In this document: positions 34,675 through 48,068 of the stretch, in pieces
How positions within the stretch are numbered: the stretch's first letter is position 1
Layout of the letters: each line of letters opens with the position of its first letter
DNA from: Volutella citrinella
Taxonomy: Eukaryota; Ascomycota; Sordariomycetes; Hypocreales; Nectriaceae
NCBI GenBank assembly: GCA_034401135.1
Contig: JAWZSP010000004.1
Coordinates: forward strand, 2,790,001 to 2,854,000
Length of the DNA stretch: 64,000 nucleotides
Reading direction: 5' to 3'
The notes under the pieces: model-generated
Databases searched by the model: none
Told to the model about the DNA's origin: nothing
The model's input: the letters and a program-made list of their open reading frames with translations, nothing else
Program-made: the position numbers and the translations under genes

Positions 34675-37107
34675 TCAATAGACGTCCAGCTGGCGTACCT
34701 GGACGCCCGCTCTTCTATCGTCGTTGAGCAGGCCCCTCAGCCCCAGGCCGGCGTCGGTGCTGTTGCTCCTGTCGCTGGGGGCCTTGTTGCGGCTGCCCGC
34801 GTCGCTGCCACGGCCGCTCGCGTTGCTTCTGCCCGAGGCCGCGCTGCCACTCCGGAGGGGCACGACGCCACCAGCGGACAGCTCCAGGGTCCCCAGGCGG
34901 ACGAGCTTGCCGCCGGGCTCCCAGCCACGGCGGCCCAGAACGAGGATGCTTGCCGACTCAAACGCCTCCTCGGTCTTCCAGTCGCGGCCGGCCAGCATGG
35001 CGCAGACGAGGTCGTGATCGCCGATGGGCACCTCGGCATCGGGGTCGTCGTAGGAGGCACGGGAGAGCAGGGCGATGAGAGATGCGCGATGCGCCGCGAG
35101 CAGGTCGAGCTCCGCGGTGGTGACGGTGACAACACCGTCGGCGTCTCTGTGGAGCTGGACGTCGAAGCAGTAGGTGCGCAGGCGGAGGAAGAGGATGGGA
35201 TCAGTCCTCATGGCGATGCTGGTGGCGTCGCGGGCCCAGGACAGGACTGAGTTGTCGCCGAATCCAACGGAGATGTCGAGCCCGGGAGCGGCGGTAACGT
35301 TATCGACAACCGGGCCCTCGTCGTTGGCCTCGAATATCTGGAACAAGGGCGGGTCGGTGGTGAGCTCTGGGCGGATATTCCATCCCAGCCACGTCCACGA
35401 GGGGAATGGCCCCGTATGGCACATGGGGTACGCCGAAGCCTTGGAGGTCTCGTCGACGTAGTCCTGCCTCCATCCCAGCCCAACTGCCAAGCGGTCGGTC
35501 CGTGTAACATTGGGCACATTTTTGAAGTCGCGGCCGTGATAAAGCGGTAGTCCGAGGAGGTTCTCGAGTGGCGGGTCCATTTGCCCGTAGCGCTCCAACA
35601 CTCCCCTGAAAGCGTCGAGGCGATCGCTGGCATGTGTAAACTCGCGGGACAGGTAGCCGTCGACGAGGGCCCTGAAGTCGCCGGCGCGGGCGCCCACGCC
35701 GTTAACCGGGAAGACTCGGCCGAGATTGAGCGTTGGTGTCGTCTGGAGTGGATAGGATATCGTTTCGTGGCAGTGGAGGCTCTGACATTGAAAGTAGATT
35801 TGCGACGGCGTGAAGACAAGACGGCGCCGCGAGAGCAGGCCCTCTTGATATGTCCAGCCGCGAGTTGCCCATCTGGAAGTGGCCACCTCGGCATCCGGGC
35901 GCATCAGGGAGGTGGTGAAGAACCCAGCCTCGGTCTGCAGCGACAGCTGCTCTTCGCGGGGGACGCTGACTCCGGGGATGCCGTCCGAGAGGCCCTCGCC
36001 CGCCGCGACAATGAGCGTGAGTGCGGATCGCGCATATATATCACCCATCTTGTCCAGCTGGCGCTGCTGCTCCTCGGCATTGAACTGGGGGAAACAATAC
36101 TGATCGACCCAGAGGTATCGAAAGCCCAGAGATTGGGTGACAGATATGGCGTCGCTGAGAAGCGGTGGTAGATTTTGAGGCAAGTTGGTTCCGTTGAAAT
36201 CCACGTCCTCTGCGTCCGAACCCACACCCCTGGCGTAACTGAGCGTCACGTATTCAACCGTCTCAGTCAAGAGGTCGTCGGCAAAGATGACCTCGGAGTG
36301 GCGGCAGTCTATCAGCTTTAGTCCCTTTATTGGGGCTCCAGGGGATGCGCAGTCGGCAGAATGGTGCGTCATGCACAAGTCCATCCAGGTCCGGGGCAGA
36401 GCAGCATCGAACTTTGGGGGGATGAGACGGCCACGGATGGCGGGCGTGGCCTCTCTGTAGCCGGCAACGTCATCGCTGCCTTCGACGACGCGGACAATGT
36501 AGCCCCACGGCAGGGCCTTGCTCTTGGTCGTGACCTCGAAGAGGACGGCGCGGCCAAGCTCGTGCTTCTCGTTGATGCCGAAGCGCTCAAAGGCCTGGCG
36601 GATGCGCAGGTAGGGCGAGAACTTCTTTGTCTGGTCGGGCCGGGTGCCCACCAGGGTGCGGAAGAAGTTGCAGTAGGGGCACGAGGTATCTTCGGGTGCG
36701 ACAAGAGTATGCGTCAGAGGGATCCATGGCCGGGGCTGCCCAGGCCGCCAGTTAAGCAGGCGCGGGAAGTCGAAGGTCGCACACAGCGGGCAGGGCGGGT
36801 GCTTCTCGTCGGCGACGATGCGGGTTGGTCCCTTGCGCGCTTGTCTCTTGACGCCGGCTTCTTGGTCGCGCAGCCGTCGGCGACGACGGGATCCAATCTG
36901 GTGTACGTCGGGAGAGGACTCGCGGGTCGAGGGGGAGGAGGCGTCCCAGTCGCCGTTGGTCTCCTCTGGGCGCGGGCGGCCAAGTCGTGTGAAGGCGAAG
37001 AGCTTGGAGAACTTCTTCATAGAGGGCACCCGAGGTTGCGGAGGGGGAGGCAGCGGCGGCGGCGGCACGGCCTTGGGCATCGCCGCCGCGGCGACATTTT
37101 GGCTCAT
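34675..37107 (-). CDS. HET-domain (heterokaryon incompatibility) protein
   Basis: Single-exon protein of 810 residues with a HET domain, a family linked to fungal nonself recognition and incompatibility cell death. The first ATG in frame is at 37107; the longer frame begins with TTG. HET motifs in order are YVTLSYARG (about 285-294), FRYLWVDQYCFPQ (about 329-341), QLDKMGDIYARSALTLIVAAG with GIPGVS, and RGWTYQEGLLSRRRLVFT (about 416-433). The first motif has Arg where the usual SYxWG has Trp. Upstream are two Cys pairs, CPLC (106-109) and CPYC (143-146), framing NWRPGQPRPW, a layout seen in many fungal HET proteins. The N terminus has a proline run and basic stretches. The C-terminal third has no domain I recognise. 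Whether it acts in incompatibility is not shown by the sequence. Confidence 0.9.
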   Translation of the reverse strand: MSQNVAAAAMPKAVPPPPLPPPPQPRVPSMKKFSKLFAFTRLGRPRPEETNGDWDASSPSTRESSPDVHQIGSRRRRRLRDQEAGVKRQARKGPTRIVADEKHPPCPLCATFDFPRLLNWRPGQPRPWIPLTHTLVAPEDTSCPYCNFFRTLVGTRPDQTKKFSPYLRIRQAFERFGINEKHELGRAVLFEVTTKSKALPWGYIVRVVEGSDDVAGYREATPAIRGRLIPPKFDAALPRTWMDLCMTHHSADCASPGAPIKGLKLIDCRHSEVIFADDLLTETVEYVTLSYARGVGSDAEDVDFNGTNLPQNLPPLLSDAISVTQSLGFRYLWVDQYCFPQFNAEEQQRQLDKMGDIYARSALTLIVAAGEGLSDGIPGVSVPREEQLSLQTEAGFFTTSLMRPDAEVATSRWATRGWTYQEGLLSRRRLVFTPSQIYFQCQSLHCHETISYPLQTTPTLNLGRVFPVNGVGARAGDFRALVDGYLSREFTHASDRLDAFRGVLERYGQMDPPLENLLGLPLYHGRDFKNVPNVTRTDRLAVGLGWRQDYVDETSKASAYPMCHTGPFPSWTWLGWNIRPELTTDPPLFQIFEANDEGPVVDNVTAAPGLDISVGFGDNSVLSWARDATSIAMRTDPILFLRLRTYCFDVQLHRDADGVVTVTTAELDLLAAHRASLIALLSRASYDDPDAEVPIGDHDLVCAMLAGRDWKTEEAFESASILVLGRRGWEPGGKLVRLGTLELSAGGVVPLRSGSAASGRSNASGRGSDAGSRNKAPSDRSNSTDAGLGLRGLLNDDRRAGVQVRQLDVY

Positions 37108-39446
37108 TGAGAGGGTGCGTCGCTGGTGGTGGGTGGTGTAACGACTGTCGCGATGCCCGGCGGGAGGTGGTGCAAGTAGGTCCCCCAAGGCGATGTGCGG
37201 ATTGGTACCTTACTTAGGTAGGTGAGGATAGTGGGGGGCAGACCTGGGAAAGGGGTTTCGTGGATAAGCGGCAACAAGTGATAGCCTCTGTGATCCTTAC
37301 GACGCTCTCATGGCTATGCGACGCAACGATGGCCCCGGTCGGGCAACGTACTGGACGATCGCTTCCGGCGAGGGTGGTTGTTTGATGTAAGTTGTGTGCA
37401 AGTGAATTTGGCTTTTTGGTAATAGCCGTGGTTGCGGTGGTGCCTGAGCGTGTGGGCGGGTGGCATGCGCCAACTCAACTGTGGGGGAAGGTTATGCGGT
37501 ACTAGGTAGATTGTGGCGGACTGGCGGTCCCCTTAACCTCTGGCGCGCAGTCAGTTCCAGATTTGTGTCTCACTCGCCAGGCCCAAACAGTCCCAGTCCC
37601 GGCTTCTGTCCAAGCCGTGTAAACCCAGAGAGGCCGGATGCGTGATACACACCCAGGAGAGAGGGAAGCCCGGTGCAAGTGGCCAAAGCTGCCAGGCTGG
37701 GGCAGCGTCCGGAGAATGCTCTTGGCGAACACCAGGGCAAGGCTGGGCAGCACGGAGGAGGAGGTTATGGAGATTGGAGAAGGGGACCTGGCCGACTGTG
37801 ATTGCTTTGCTCGATGGCAAAGGCCGCTAACCTAGTCTCGACCCAGGCGAGGTAGAGGCTGAGCTGGAGCGGGCTGGGATGCATGAGTCTCGTTTTATTT
37901 TGCGACGGCGGCGGGTCATGGAGCCGACGGCGAGCCGGCATTCGGCCGTTTTGATGATGCATCCATACTAGTTAATAATACCAGCGATGACCAGCAGTGG
38001 GAGGGGGGGAGGGGGGAAGGGCCTTTGGTACCAGCAGCTGAGGCATCTATCCTCATCTCCTGATTTCCTATCCGAAGGCGCCGACGTTACCGTCAAGTCC
38101 GCCCTTGCACCTGTTGATTGATGCCGACCCAGCAGCTGTCGTCGAATGCCCCTCGTCCCTGCACCGGGGCTTTCGTCCATCCAGCAGGGAGACGAGGGGA
38201 TGGCGGCAGCCCGACAGGGACGGGGGTGGTGGCAAAAAGCGCCGTGACACATTGACGTTTGCGCGCGTTCGTCGGGGGCTAGACCGCAGTTGTCAGTTCG
38301 CACGCGCAGGCACACGAACGCGCCCGGCCGGCTGGGACCCATGACGCGAGGCGACTGGTGCAGGGATCCTTTGCATGGTCAAGTGGTCGCCACTGGTCGG
38401 GGCATTGCACGCAGCGGAGGTTGCGCTGGCACCGGGCCTTCCTCCCAGGGGCCCAGGGGACCCAAACTTGCCCGACCCAGCTGGCCAGATTTCGAATTTT
38501 CTCACTGAGGCTGCGAGGGCTTTGGGGCCATCGCTGCGATGGGCATAGTGGTCACCTGTGCAGCCCGCGCGCTAATGCCACTTGTAGCACAGGCCTCTTC
38601 CCCCCTAGCGGGATCCACGTGGAAATCACGTCGCGCCCCTGAAGCAACTGCAAGCTGCAACTCAGATGCCCGACACTGAAAGTGGCACCCGCTCCAGAGT
38701 CCAACTGTACAACCTCATCGTGAGGATTAAAAAATTCCATGGTGGTTCGGGGGCTCCGTGTCGGCAAGGTATCTACGCTGCCAGAGAGCCCTGGCTCTCC
38801 AGCACAGTAAAGGGTTTTTTTTTTTTAAGAAATAAAAAAAAATAAAAAAAATATACGTGACAAATTTGAGCGCCTACCGCAACACGCCTCCGCTGGATGG
38901 CTAGCACCAGGCACAAACTCGGATCTTGCTTTAGGGTAAGAAAGAAACAACCTGGAAAGGTGCAATTCCAGGCATTGACGACCAATACCGAATCCCCTGC
39001 CCCTTTTGCCAAGAGCGTCGCGTGACTCGCCCAACTCGCTGGATCCGAGACCCGGCTTTCATTTCCCTAGCTAGTACCCGGTAATTAGTCCTGATAATAT
39101 ATTACGCAGTCAGTGCCACCAATACTTAGCATCCGTGGCGAGTATCCGGACGGACGTACTAGCTTTTTGGTACTTGGGGTTGTAGATCGACACACCATCA
39201 CACCGGGGCAACATTTAGCTGCCGTCACCCAAACTACTGATGCCCTGCGCCGGCTTGTGGCACGAGATAAATAGTCATTATCATTGTATTCACTTCACAT
39301 GTCCAGAATGGGCAAAATACGAGTGGGGCGTGCCCCTCGACCACTCCTGCTTGAATCCCTGGCTAGCTAAGTATTGAGTTCTTGAAAACTTCACACCCAC
39401 CAGAAGATGGAGAAAGACCATCACGTTCCGAGTGTATTCGCCTTCA
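37108..39446. other. 2.3-kb intergenic region
   Basis: Holds the HET gene promoter on the left and the 3' flank of the adenylate-forming-like gene on the right. A TACCTTACTTAGGTAGGT-like patch lies at about 37206-37223, and a short perfect hairpin (38784-38799) followed by A/T homopolymer tracts at 38815-38853. No coding frame is convincing. Confidence 0.45.
38784..38853. other. Short hairpin followed by A/T homopolymer tracts
   Basis: GAGAGCC and GGCTCTC (38784-38790 and 38793-38799) form a 7-bp inverted repeat with a 2-nt loop. A T run of about 12 and several A runs follow at 38815-38853. The region is noncoding; any role is unknown. Confidence 0.5.
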
Positions 39447-41275
39447 TCAAGCATAAGTCAGCGTGTAGTCCTTTCGGATTCTGCCCGGCAGTCCAACACT
39501 GGCCTCTCCGCCAGCGACGCAGGGGCCCTTGACGAAAATCTAGCATTCTGATCAGCATACAGCCACATCTCGAGCCGAATACAAGGGCGGCACCTACATC
39601 TCCCTCGGCCTTGTTATCCGTTGTCTGGTGCACTCCCGAGTCCTTCAGGAAGAGCTCCACGTTGGACATGGGCGCTCCAAAGTGACCAACGTCATCATCA
39701 CACAACCGGTAGTCGTAAAATGCAGTCTGAGTGACGGCACCTGCCACCTTGGCCGTGGTAAACGCATACACTACGCGAGCGCCGGTGAACACACGCAGAT
39801 CGGAGAGCACGCTGGACGAAAGGCGCGGGGAATCGGATCCGGCTCGCTCAGCAGTGTAGACGATTCGCAACTTGCCAGGTGAGGTCCCGATTGGAGGGGT
39901 GGCGCCGGCCGACAGGGCTGAAAGAGGGTTCGAGCCGGACATGACGCCCTCCTGGGTCAGAGATCGGGTCGCGAGCGTGTGCGAGAGTTTGGCCAGAGGA
40001 GAACAAAGCTTGCTCGCAGACTCGGCGTGGATTCCGAGGAGAGACTGCGCAGAAGCAACGAGGACGGTGGGGGCGACACCCTGAGTGGCCAGGACGAGGT
40101 CGGCCGACTTGCCAGCAACGGCAGTGAAAGCAAGCGAAGCATTCGAGTAGAGTGCGGCGAGGGTGAGGACCAGAGTGTGCACGTTGGCTAGCGAGTCAGC
40201 GGCGAGAAAGACGTCGGACGAGTTGATGCGCTCCTTGGCCGGCACGGCCGCCAGCTGCGCAGAGATGGCCGATACCAGATTGGCCTGCGTGAAACGAACC
40301 ATCTCTTCCACCTGACCAGGCTTGGTCTGCCAAAAGGCCACAACGTCCTTGGGCGGAGTCTCGGGGTCGCTGGCGGGCAGCTCTGTGCCTGCGGTGACGG
40401 GGGCGTCACGGAGAATATCCCGCCAGGTGGCGACGTTGATGCTGCTGCCAGTGCCCTCGGGAACCTCGTTCCAATCCATGTGGCTGCTTCCCTCATCCGT
40501 GACCCAGATGAGCTGTCGGAGAGACGGGTAGGCCTTGACAACGCCGTCGAACGGGAATGCGCCGGGGGCGGTTACCAGCGTGTCGACAGCGGAGCGGCGG
40601 AGCATGGAAACCAGTTCCTCGTTTGAGACGTTGAACGGGATCAGGACGGTTGTCAGGTTCGGGTAGAAGCTGCATGCAAAGAGCGTCACCAGCAGCTCGA
40701 CAGAGTTGGGCAAGTAGATGGCAACTCTAATGCCCCCTTGGTCCGCAATGTGCTGTCCGATGAGTGTGATTTGTCGAGTAACGTCATCTGCAAGGCGCGT
40801 GTTTGTTAGCTGTTTGGGGAGTCCTCCTAGACCTAGACCGAGTTTGGGCCTCGAGCGAGATTCATGCCATACCTAGCTTGTGGTCGAGTACGCTCTGCGA
40901 TCCTTCAACTGTCTGGAGCTTGCCCTTGACGCCGTCGTCGCCGCCCTTGGCGGCTTTGCGCCAGACATCCCGCAGGTCGCCATCACGGCCACGGGACCAC
41001 TTGGAGGCACCTTCGTCCTTGACATTGAGGCCGCTGTTGAGGGGTAGCCCAAAGGGAGCCGACTGCGAGCGGTAGACACGGCTCTCGCCTTCGTTGCGGA
41101 CGGGAGATGTCACCGCCTGGCGGGCAAGCAGCATGGGATGCACATCGGGCTCGCTGGCAGAGAGGACGCGGTAGGAAACGAGGGCCAGAAGCGCAGTGAC
41201 CAGGCAAGTAGAGTAGATGTTCCACTGGCCAGCCAAGCTACTGAGGCTGGCGTCGAGGCTCTCGATGAAGCCCAT
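39447..41275 (-). CDS. Membrane-anchored AMP-binding (acyl-CoA synthetase-like) protein, probably inactive
   Basis: Predicted 561-residue protein from exons 40873-41275, 39598-40787 and 39447-39539, with introns of 85 and 58 nt. The N terminus has one hydrophobic helix, STCLVTALLALVSYRVL (about 22-38), so the protein is likely tethered to a membrane. The fold resembles the adenylate-forming (ANL) superfamily: GGIRVAIYLPNSVELLVTLFAC, then a YPSLRQLIWV stretch. The expected phosphate-binding loop TSGTTGxPKG is not present; the corresponding place (about 283-309) reads VVAFWQTKPGQVEEMVRF. The C-terminal catalytic lobe is also reduced to a short tail, GPCVAGGEASVGLPGRIR. Using the last 58-nt intron (GTAGGT donor, CTGAT branch site) recovers this conserved-looking tail; without it the frame reads an unlikely extension to 39421. 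Function is unknown; loss of adenylation activity is inferred. Confidence 0.75.
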
Positions 41276-42804
41276 GATCAGTCGTTATTCGGCTCGGATC
41301 GGTGCCGCGACGGTTGGGAGCCAAATTGTTGTGACGTGTCAGCGGGAGGTGGTAGAGGCGAGCCGCGGCGGGGACGAAAGACACTTGGGCGCGTAGAGTG
41401 CGTGTGCTTTAGCTTGTCGCTCTTGGAGTGGGTGGCCACGTCGATGTGGAAGCCAAGTGAGGCAGGAACTCGGTTAAAAAAGAAAAAAGAAATAAATCAA
41501 AATCAGACAAGACGGGGGGGTTCTGTCCGCCTCAAGAGATGGGAGAGGTATTACAATAACAGCACCAAAGGGTGTGGTGGAGGAGAGCGAAACTTGGGAC
41601 AGGTGCGCTTCCTGGAGAAACACAATTCCACGGGGTCGGCGTGCTATGCGGAGCTGAGGGGCTGGGAGTGTGGGCGGCTGTGCAGCTCCAGTCTGTACTG
41701 GGCTGCCTCTCAGCGCATAACGAAAGGTATGAAACGCACCACGCATGCTGCCGAGCGTCAAGGACTCAAGGAGCACACCGCACAATACTTAGTCAAACCC
41801 AGTTTTCCGATTCCATTCCAGCACAAAAAGCATCCTGTAGGGACTCAAAGTTGACCAAGTGCAAGCGCGCATTCAATTTTTTTAACAGGACTCCTCAGTC
41901 CAGTCTGGTTGTCTGTCTGTCTACCACGGGATATGAAGTCCGTTGCCACTGTTCCATCGTAGCATGGTCCCCGTCTTTTCAGAAGCCTTTTGCAACCCGG
42001 CCACCCTTTCAGGCCAGGTGTCAAGCTTCCTCATGTCCATGTCCCAATGACCTGCAAAGAGCGAGAGCTTCTTCGTGTTGTTTCATGCCGTCCGTGCCTG
42101 CCGCCCATCCCAAAAATAGTCCCTAAAACCAGGGGCGGCGTCACCCGGCCGCGCGCTCAATGCTCTCCAGATTGAAAAAAAGCAGAGATAACCGTCCTGT
42201 TGACCATCATCAATTGTCCGTTCCCAAGCCTATGCTCATCGCCCTCCCATGACGGCCCCCAAACCTGATAGGGGGCCGCTGAGCGATTTGTTGACCAGAG
42301 AAAGAACCGAGAAATCCACTTTTGTCTATGTCTGCACGGCGATAACATGACCCTCTATCGTGAAAGCGAAGAAAAGTGCCCTCAGCTGTGAGGGAGAAAG
42401 AGCCCCAAGTGGAAGGCAGAACCATTACATCGTGATGCTGTGATCAGATCTCGTCGTCGTAGATCCATGTGCACCACGTTCTGCCAAACGTCTTGCAGCT
42501 CCCCATATCTCGGTCTAAGGGTATCAAGAGGACTGTGCCGAAATCAAAAGCAACGCAATCTACCACATGCTTCGTGAGTGCCCTGGGACCGGAAGTACTG
42601 CGTTTCGCCAGCCATATCCTCTCCGCAGGTCATGATGCCGCCGTGTCGTCCAAATTCAGATCTGTGCGTCCAGAGTACTGTTGTAATCAAAGCGAGAAAA
42701 AAGAAGTCGAAAACAAATGCGAATCGTGCGATGCGGTAACCCAGCGTTTGCTTGGGAGTACCGCCAACACATCCCACGGGATGTGTACCTGTGGTCCGGA
42801 GAGT
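41276..42804. other. 1.5-kb intergenic region
   Basis: Upstream of the AMP-binding-like gene and downstream of DED1. Overlapping frames exist on both strands but none shows a domain. A short A-rich stretch lies near 41475-41500. The right end should contain the DED1 3' UTR. Confidence 0.45.
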
Positions 42805-44952
<2,148 letters not shown>

Positions 44953-46564
44953 GTTTGCGGATAATCGAGGATTTGGCCGAGTCGATCGTTGGAGAGCCGT
45001 GGCTAGTGAAGGATTTCGGTCGGTGCGTGGGAGAAATGAGAAATCACCCTCTGGGAATCAAAGAGTGACAAAAATGGTGATACCCGTCCGTGCTGAAGAC
45101 AAGGAAACGATGCAGGCGAGGAAGAGGGGAGCGAAGTGCTTCCAGAGATTCCCCACAGTATTACTTGTTGTTTTTGTAGCGCAAACGCGATCTGTGCTTG
45201 CTACTTCCCTCGAAGAACGCAGACTCTTCAAAAGGAAAGACCAAGGAAAGACGAAAAAGTCTCAAGACAAGACGCGGATGAGGGGGGATTGGGGGGGGGA
45301 TTGAGAGGTGAAGGGTTGGGAGTTTGTGGGAGGGAAGAAAAAGGGACAGGATGAAGAGGCAAGAAGAGTGGGAAAAAATTGGTTTGCAGACTTGTGACAG
45401 AAGGAGGCTAGTGCGAGCTGCAAGCCGGGTCAGAATTTTTGGGGGGCTGCCGCCTGAGAGACGCCTTGTGAGAGGAGCTGGGAGGGCGAGGGAGACCCGT
45501 GATTGGCCATGGTGGGCAGAGGTACCCGACAAGTAGAACGGGGTAGCCTGCGCCAGAGGGTTCTGTTTGGCCACCGCCTCAAGTCAGTGACGTTTCCCGC
45601 CATGGGTGGGCTGCGGCGGGGGGAACCTGATAGAGGGGAGGCGAAGCAGGCTGGCAGGGAGCCCAGAGTCACGTCTTCAGGTCTCCAGGGTCTTGTGGCC
45701 CATCTGTCCGTTGTATGTGGTGGGTGAACGCCCTACACCATGGAAGGCACTGGTGACCAGCTTTTGGGCGCCCGGAACTGAGGTCAGTTGCCATGGTACA
45801 GTACGTAGGGGGCCCCTCCCCCCCGGGCCCCTGATGCCTGGTGGCATTGCGCGCAAGTACTTGGGTGCCAGTATCATCAGGTTGTGTTGGGTTGATTGTC
45901 CGGATTCGTACCAGGTTTGACTCTGGACACCCCCGGCCAGTACAAGAAGCCTAACTTAGTACCTCAAATAGGGGGCATTATTTTGCCTAGGGGCAAGTAG
46001 CCATGGTTAAGGCGGAGTGGAAAAATGGATTGTGAGCGGGAGGAAACTAACACAAATGACGATGGCGGGGTGATGGATCTGCCGTCCATCGGATCCTGGT
46101 CACCTAGGCCCTGAATTAAGTACATACTTGTAACATGGATGGATGTCCAAGCGGGATGTCTCCTTTGCTTGTCTTGATAATACCTAGCCCGCCTGATTGC
46201 AAATCATGCTCAATCTGAGAAACGCTGTTGGAGAAATGGTGCTCGCTCTGACAACGCACACCGCAACCAGGCGCGCTAGCTCTTCTTTCTCTGTTCTTGC
46301 CACTCTAGGCGTTGTGCCCATTGCCATGGGGTTCCATGTTCTGTGGGCCGGAGCAACTCAGGCGGCCAAACCGATGCGATGGGCGCAGGTTAGCCAATGT
46401 GTCCTTGCAGGGGTTTGAATCATGTCCCCACGCACCTGCGTGTGCCTACCAGTCTCAGACAGCCGCATCGAACAATCACCCTCAAACAGTAAATCTGTTG
46501 TGTTGCAGAATGGTATGATTTCATCATTTAGAGAAGCCGGATTGCCTGTATTGGGCATAGAAGA
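44953..46564. other. 1.6-kb intergenic region, DED1 promoter and DBR1 3' flank
   Basis: No gene is visible. The part next to 44953 (about 45000-45480) is A/G-rich on the + strand, which means the DED1 transcript has a pyrimidine-rich leader, usual for highly expressed fungal genes. The frame at 45503-45920 lacks any recognisable motif. Confidence 0.45.
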
Positions 46565-48068
46565 CTATCCAAACACATCATCCCCATCGTAAGACTCATC
46601 CCCCTCTACCGCAGCCTTCCGAGCAAAGTGATTGGGGATCTGCAGTAGCTCCGCAAAGCGAGCCGTTTGCTCGTTTGGATACTCGGGTGGTTGCGCAAAC
46701 GAGGTTCCGGCTCCCTCTTTTTGGACTGGGGCGTGTGCGACAAACCCTTCTGGAATCCTCAGCAGGCCCCTTTCAACAATGTTTTCCTTGACCCAGGCTC
46801 GATGCTTGGGAAGCGAAGCCGCTGGATTCCTCACTGGTTTCCCCGCTGGTACCACTAGAGTTTCGGCATCCGCAACACGCAACGCGCCGGCATATGCGCG
46901 AGTGATGGCAAGCCACTCCTCATCATAGTAGAGGAAGAACTTTCCATTCTCCGGGGTTTCGCAGAATGCCTCGCTCTCGCCTGAACGAATAGGAAGCGCT
47001 AGTTGCGTCACTTCCAAGTATTGGTCTGGGCGGAAGGGACCCGCCTTGTTCAATGCTAGGAACTCTGTCTTCTCCTGTGAGCTGGCGCTGGAAGCGACCG
47101 AAGACTGTGGCTTTTTTCGTTTGAATATGGGCAGCACCGCCTTCAACGTGTCAGGCACTGCCAGTGCCGTGACGGCATCCTCCATGCTCACTGCATCCCC
47201 GTACTCTACCCTGGCTGGGAATCTGACGTGCATGTGCCCCGAAAACCAGTATGCTGGCCGCAGATGATTCATCAGCTTTGCGGCTGGCTTGCTCCCGAGA
47301 TTATCGATTTTGGCGCTTTCTAGAAAGTGAGGCTTGCTGGTGAACAGGGCTTGGTGATTACCGAACAGCTCAACCCAAGTCGGCCAGTCATGGCTCAGAC
47401 CAATGTCTACCTGTGACTGTATCTGCAGCAGCCTCTGAACATTGTAATCGCGCACGTGGTAGATGGACCGAATATGCTCGCGTTCGTATGGCAACCGTTC
47501 CTCGTGAGGCTTGTGGTAGTCTTCTGCAGCATAGATGCCGGAGAGCCCAGCTATTCGCCAAGGCCCGTAGCGAACAACACCGGCTGCGCCGAGGTAGTAT
47601 ATATTGGGGGCGAGCCATCCGCCGTGATAGAGCTCGAACATGTAGTTTGAAGCCTCGTGGTTGCCACCAATGACGAGAGTCAGAACAGGAGCCTTCAACT
47701 CGCCGCTGTAGTACTTGTGGAAATCGCCGAGTTTCCGATATCTCCGTGGGACAGACATGCAGTTGAGGTCATCCTCATTACGCACCGCCTGTCATGAATA
47801 CATGTAAACGCTGTGTGTGGTAGGGCGTGACTCCTGACGTACCTGAAAATCGCCACAGACGATGAGGAAATCCAGGTCCTCCAGAGTCCACCCTCTCTGG
47901 GAGCATTGTGACTCCAGGGCGCTGTATATTGTATCTAGTTCCCCATGGCCCTATTTGGTATCAGACGCGGCCCGGAAGCACGATTTTCGAGAAAAGACTT
48001 ACGCAGCCAACCACTCCGATCTTGGGCAGACGGTTCTGCTGGTCAGGCGATATTTTGAAACTCGACAT
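46565..48068 (-). CDS. DBR1: RNA lariat debranching enzyme
   Basis: Metallophosphoesterase that hydrolyses the 2'-5' bond of excised intron lariats in the nucleus. Exons are 48003-48068, 47843-47950 and 46565-47788, giving 465 residues, with introns of 52 and 54 nt, all phase 0. Joining exons 1 and 2 gives KIGVVGCGHGELDTIY, holding the Dbr1-specific metal-site Cys22 and His24. Exon 2/3 gives VCGDFQAVRNEDDLNC (Asp56), followed by GGNHEASNY (Asn101-His102), NIYYLGAAGVVRYGPWRIAG, LSHDWP (about 190-194) and the last metal motif FSGHMHVRF (His243/His245). The C-terminal domain ends with an acidic YDGDDVFG. All active-site residues expected for Dbr1 appear present. Confidence 0.96.

Noticed and set aside
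34576..35250. 224-codon + strand frame, Ala/Val/Gly-rich
   Set aside because: Shadow of the GC-rich HET-domain coding strand. The same applies to the + strand frames at 35581-36171 and 36361-37110.
39421..39597. Unspliced C-terminal extension of the AMP-binding-like protein ending at 39421
   Set aside because: A 58-nt segment with good donor, branch site and acceptor lies here, and splicing it gives a tail resembling family members; the unspliced tail looks random.
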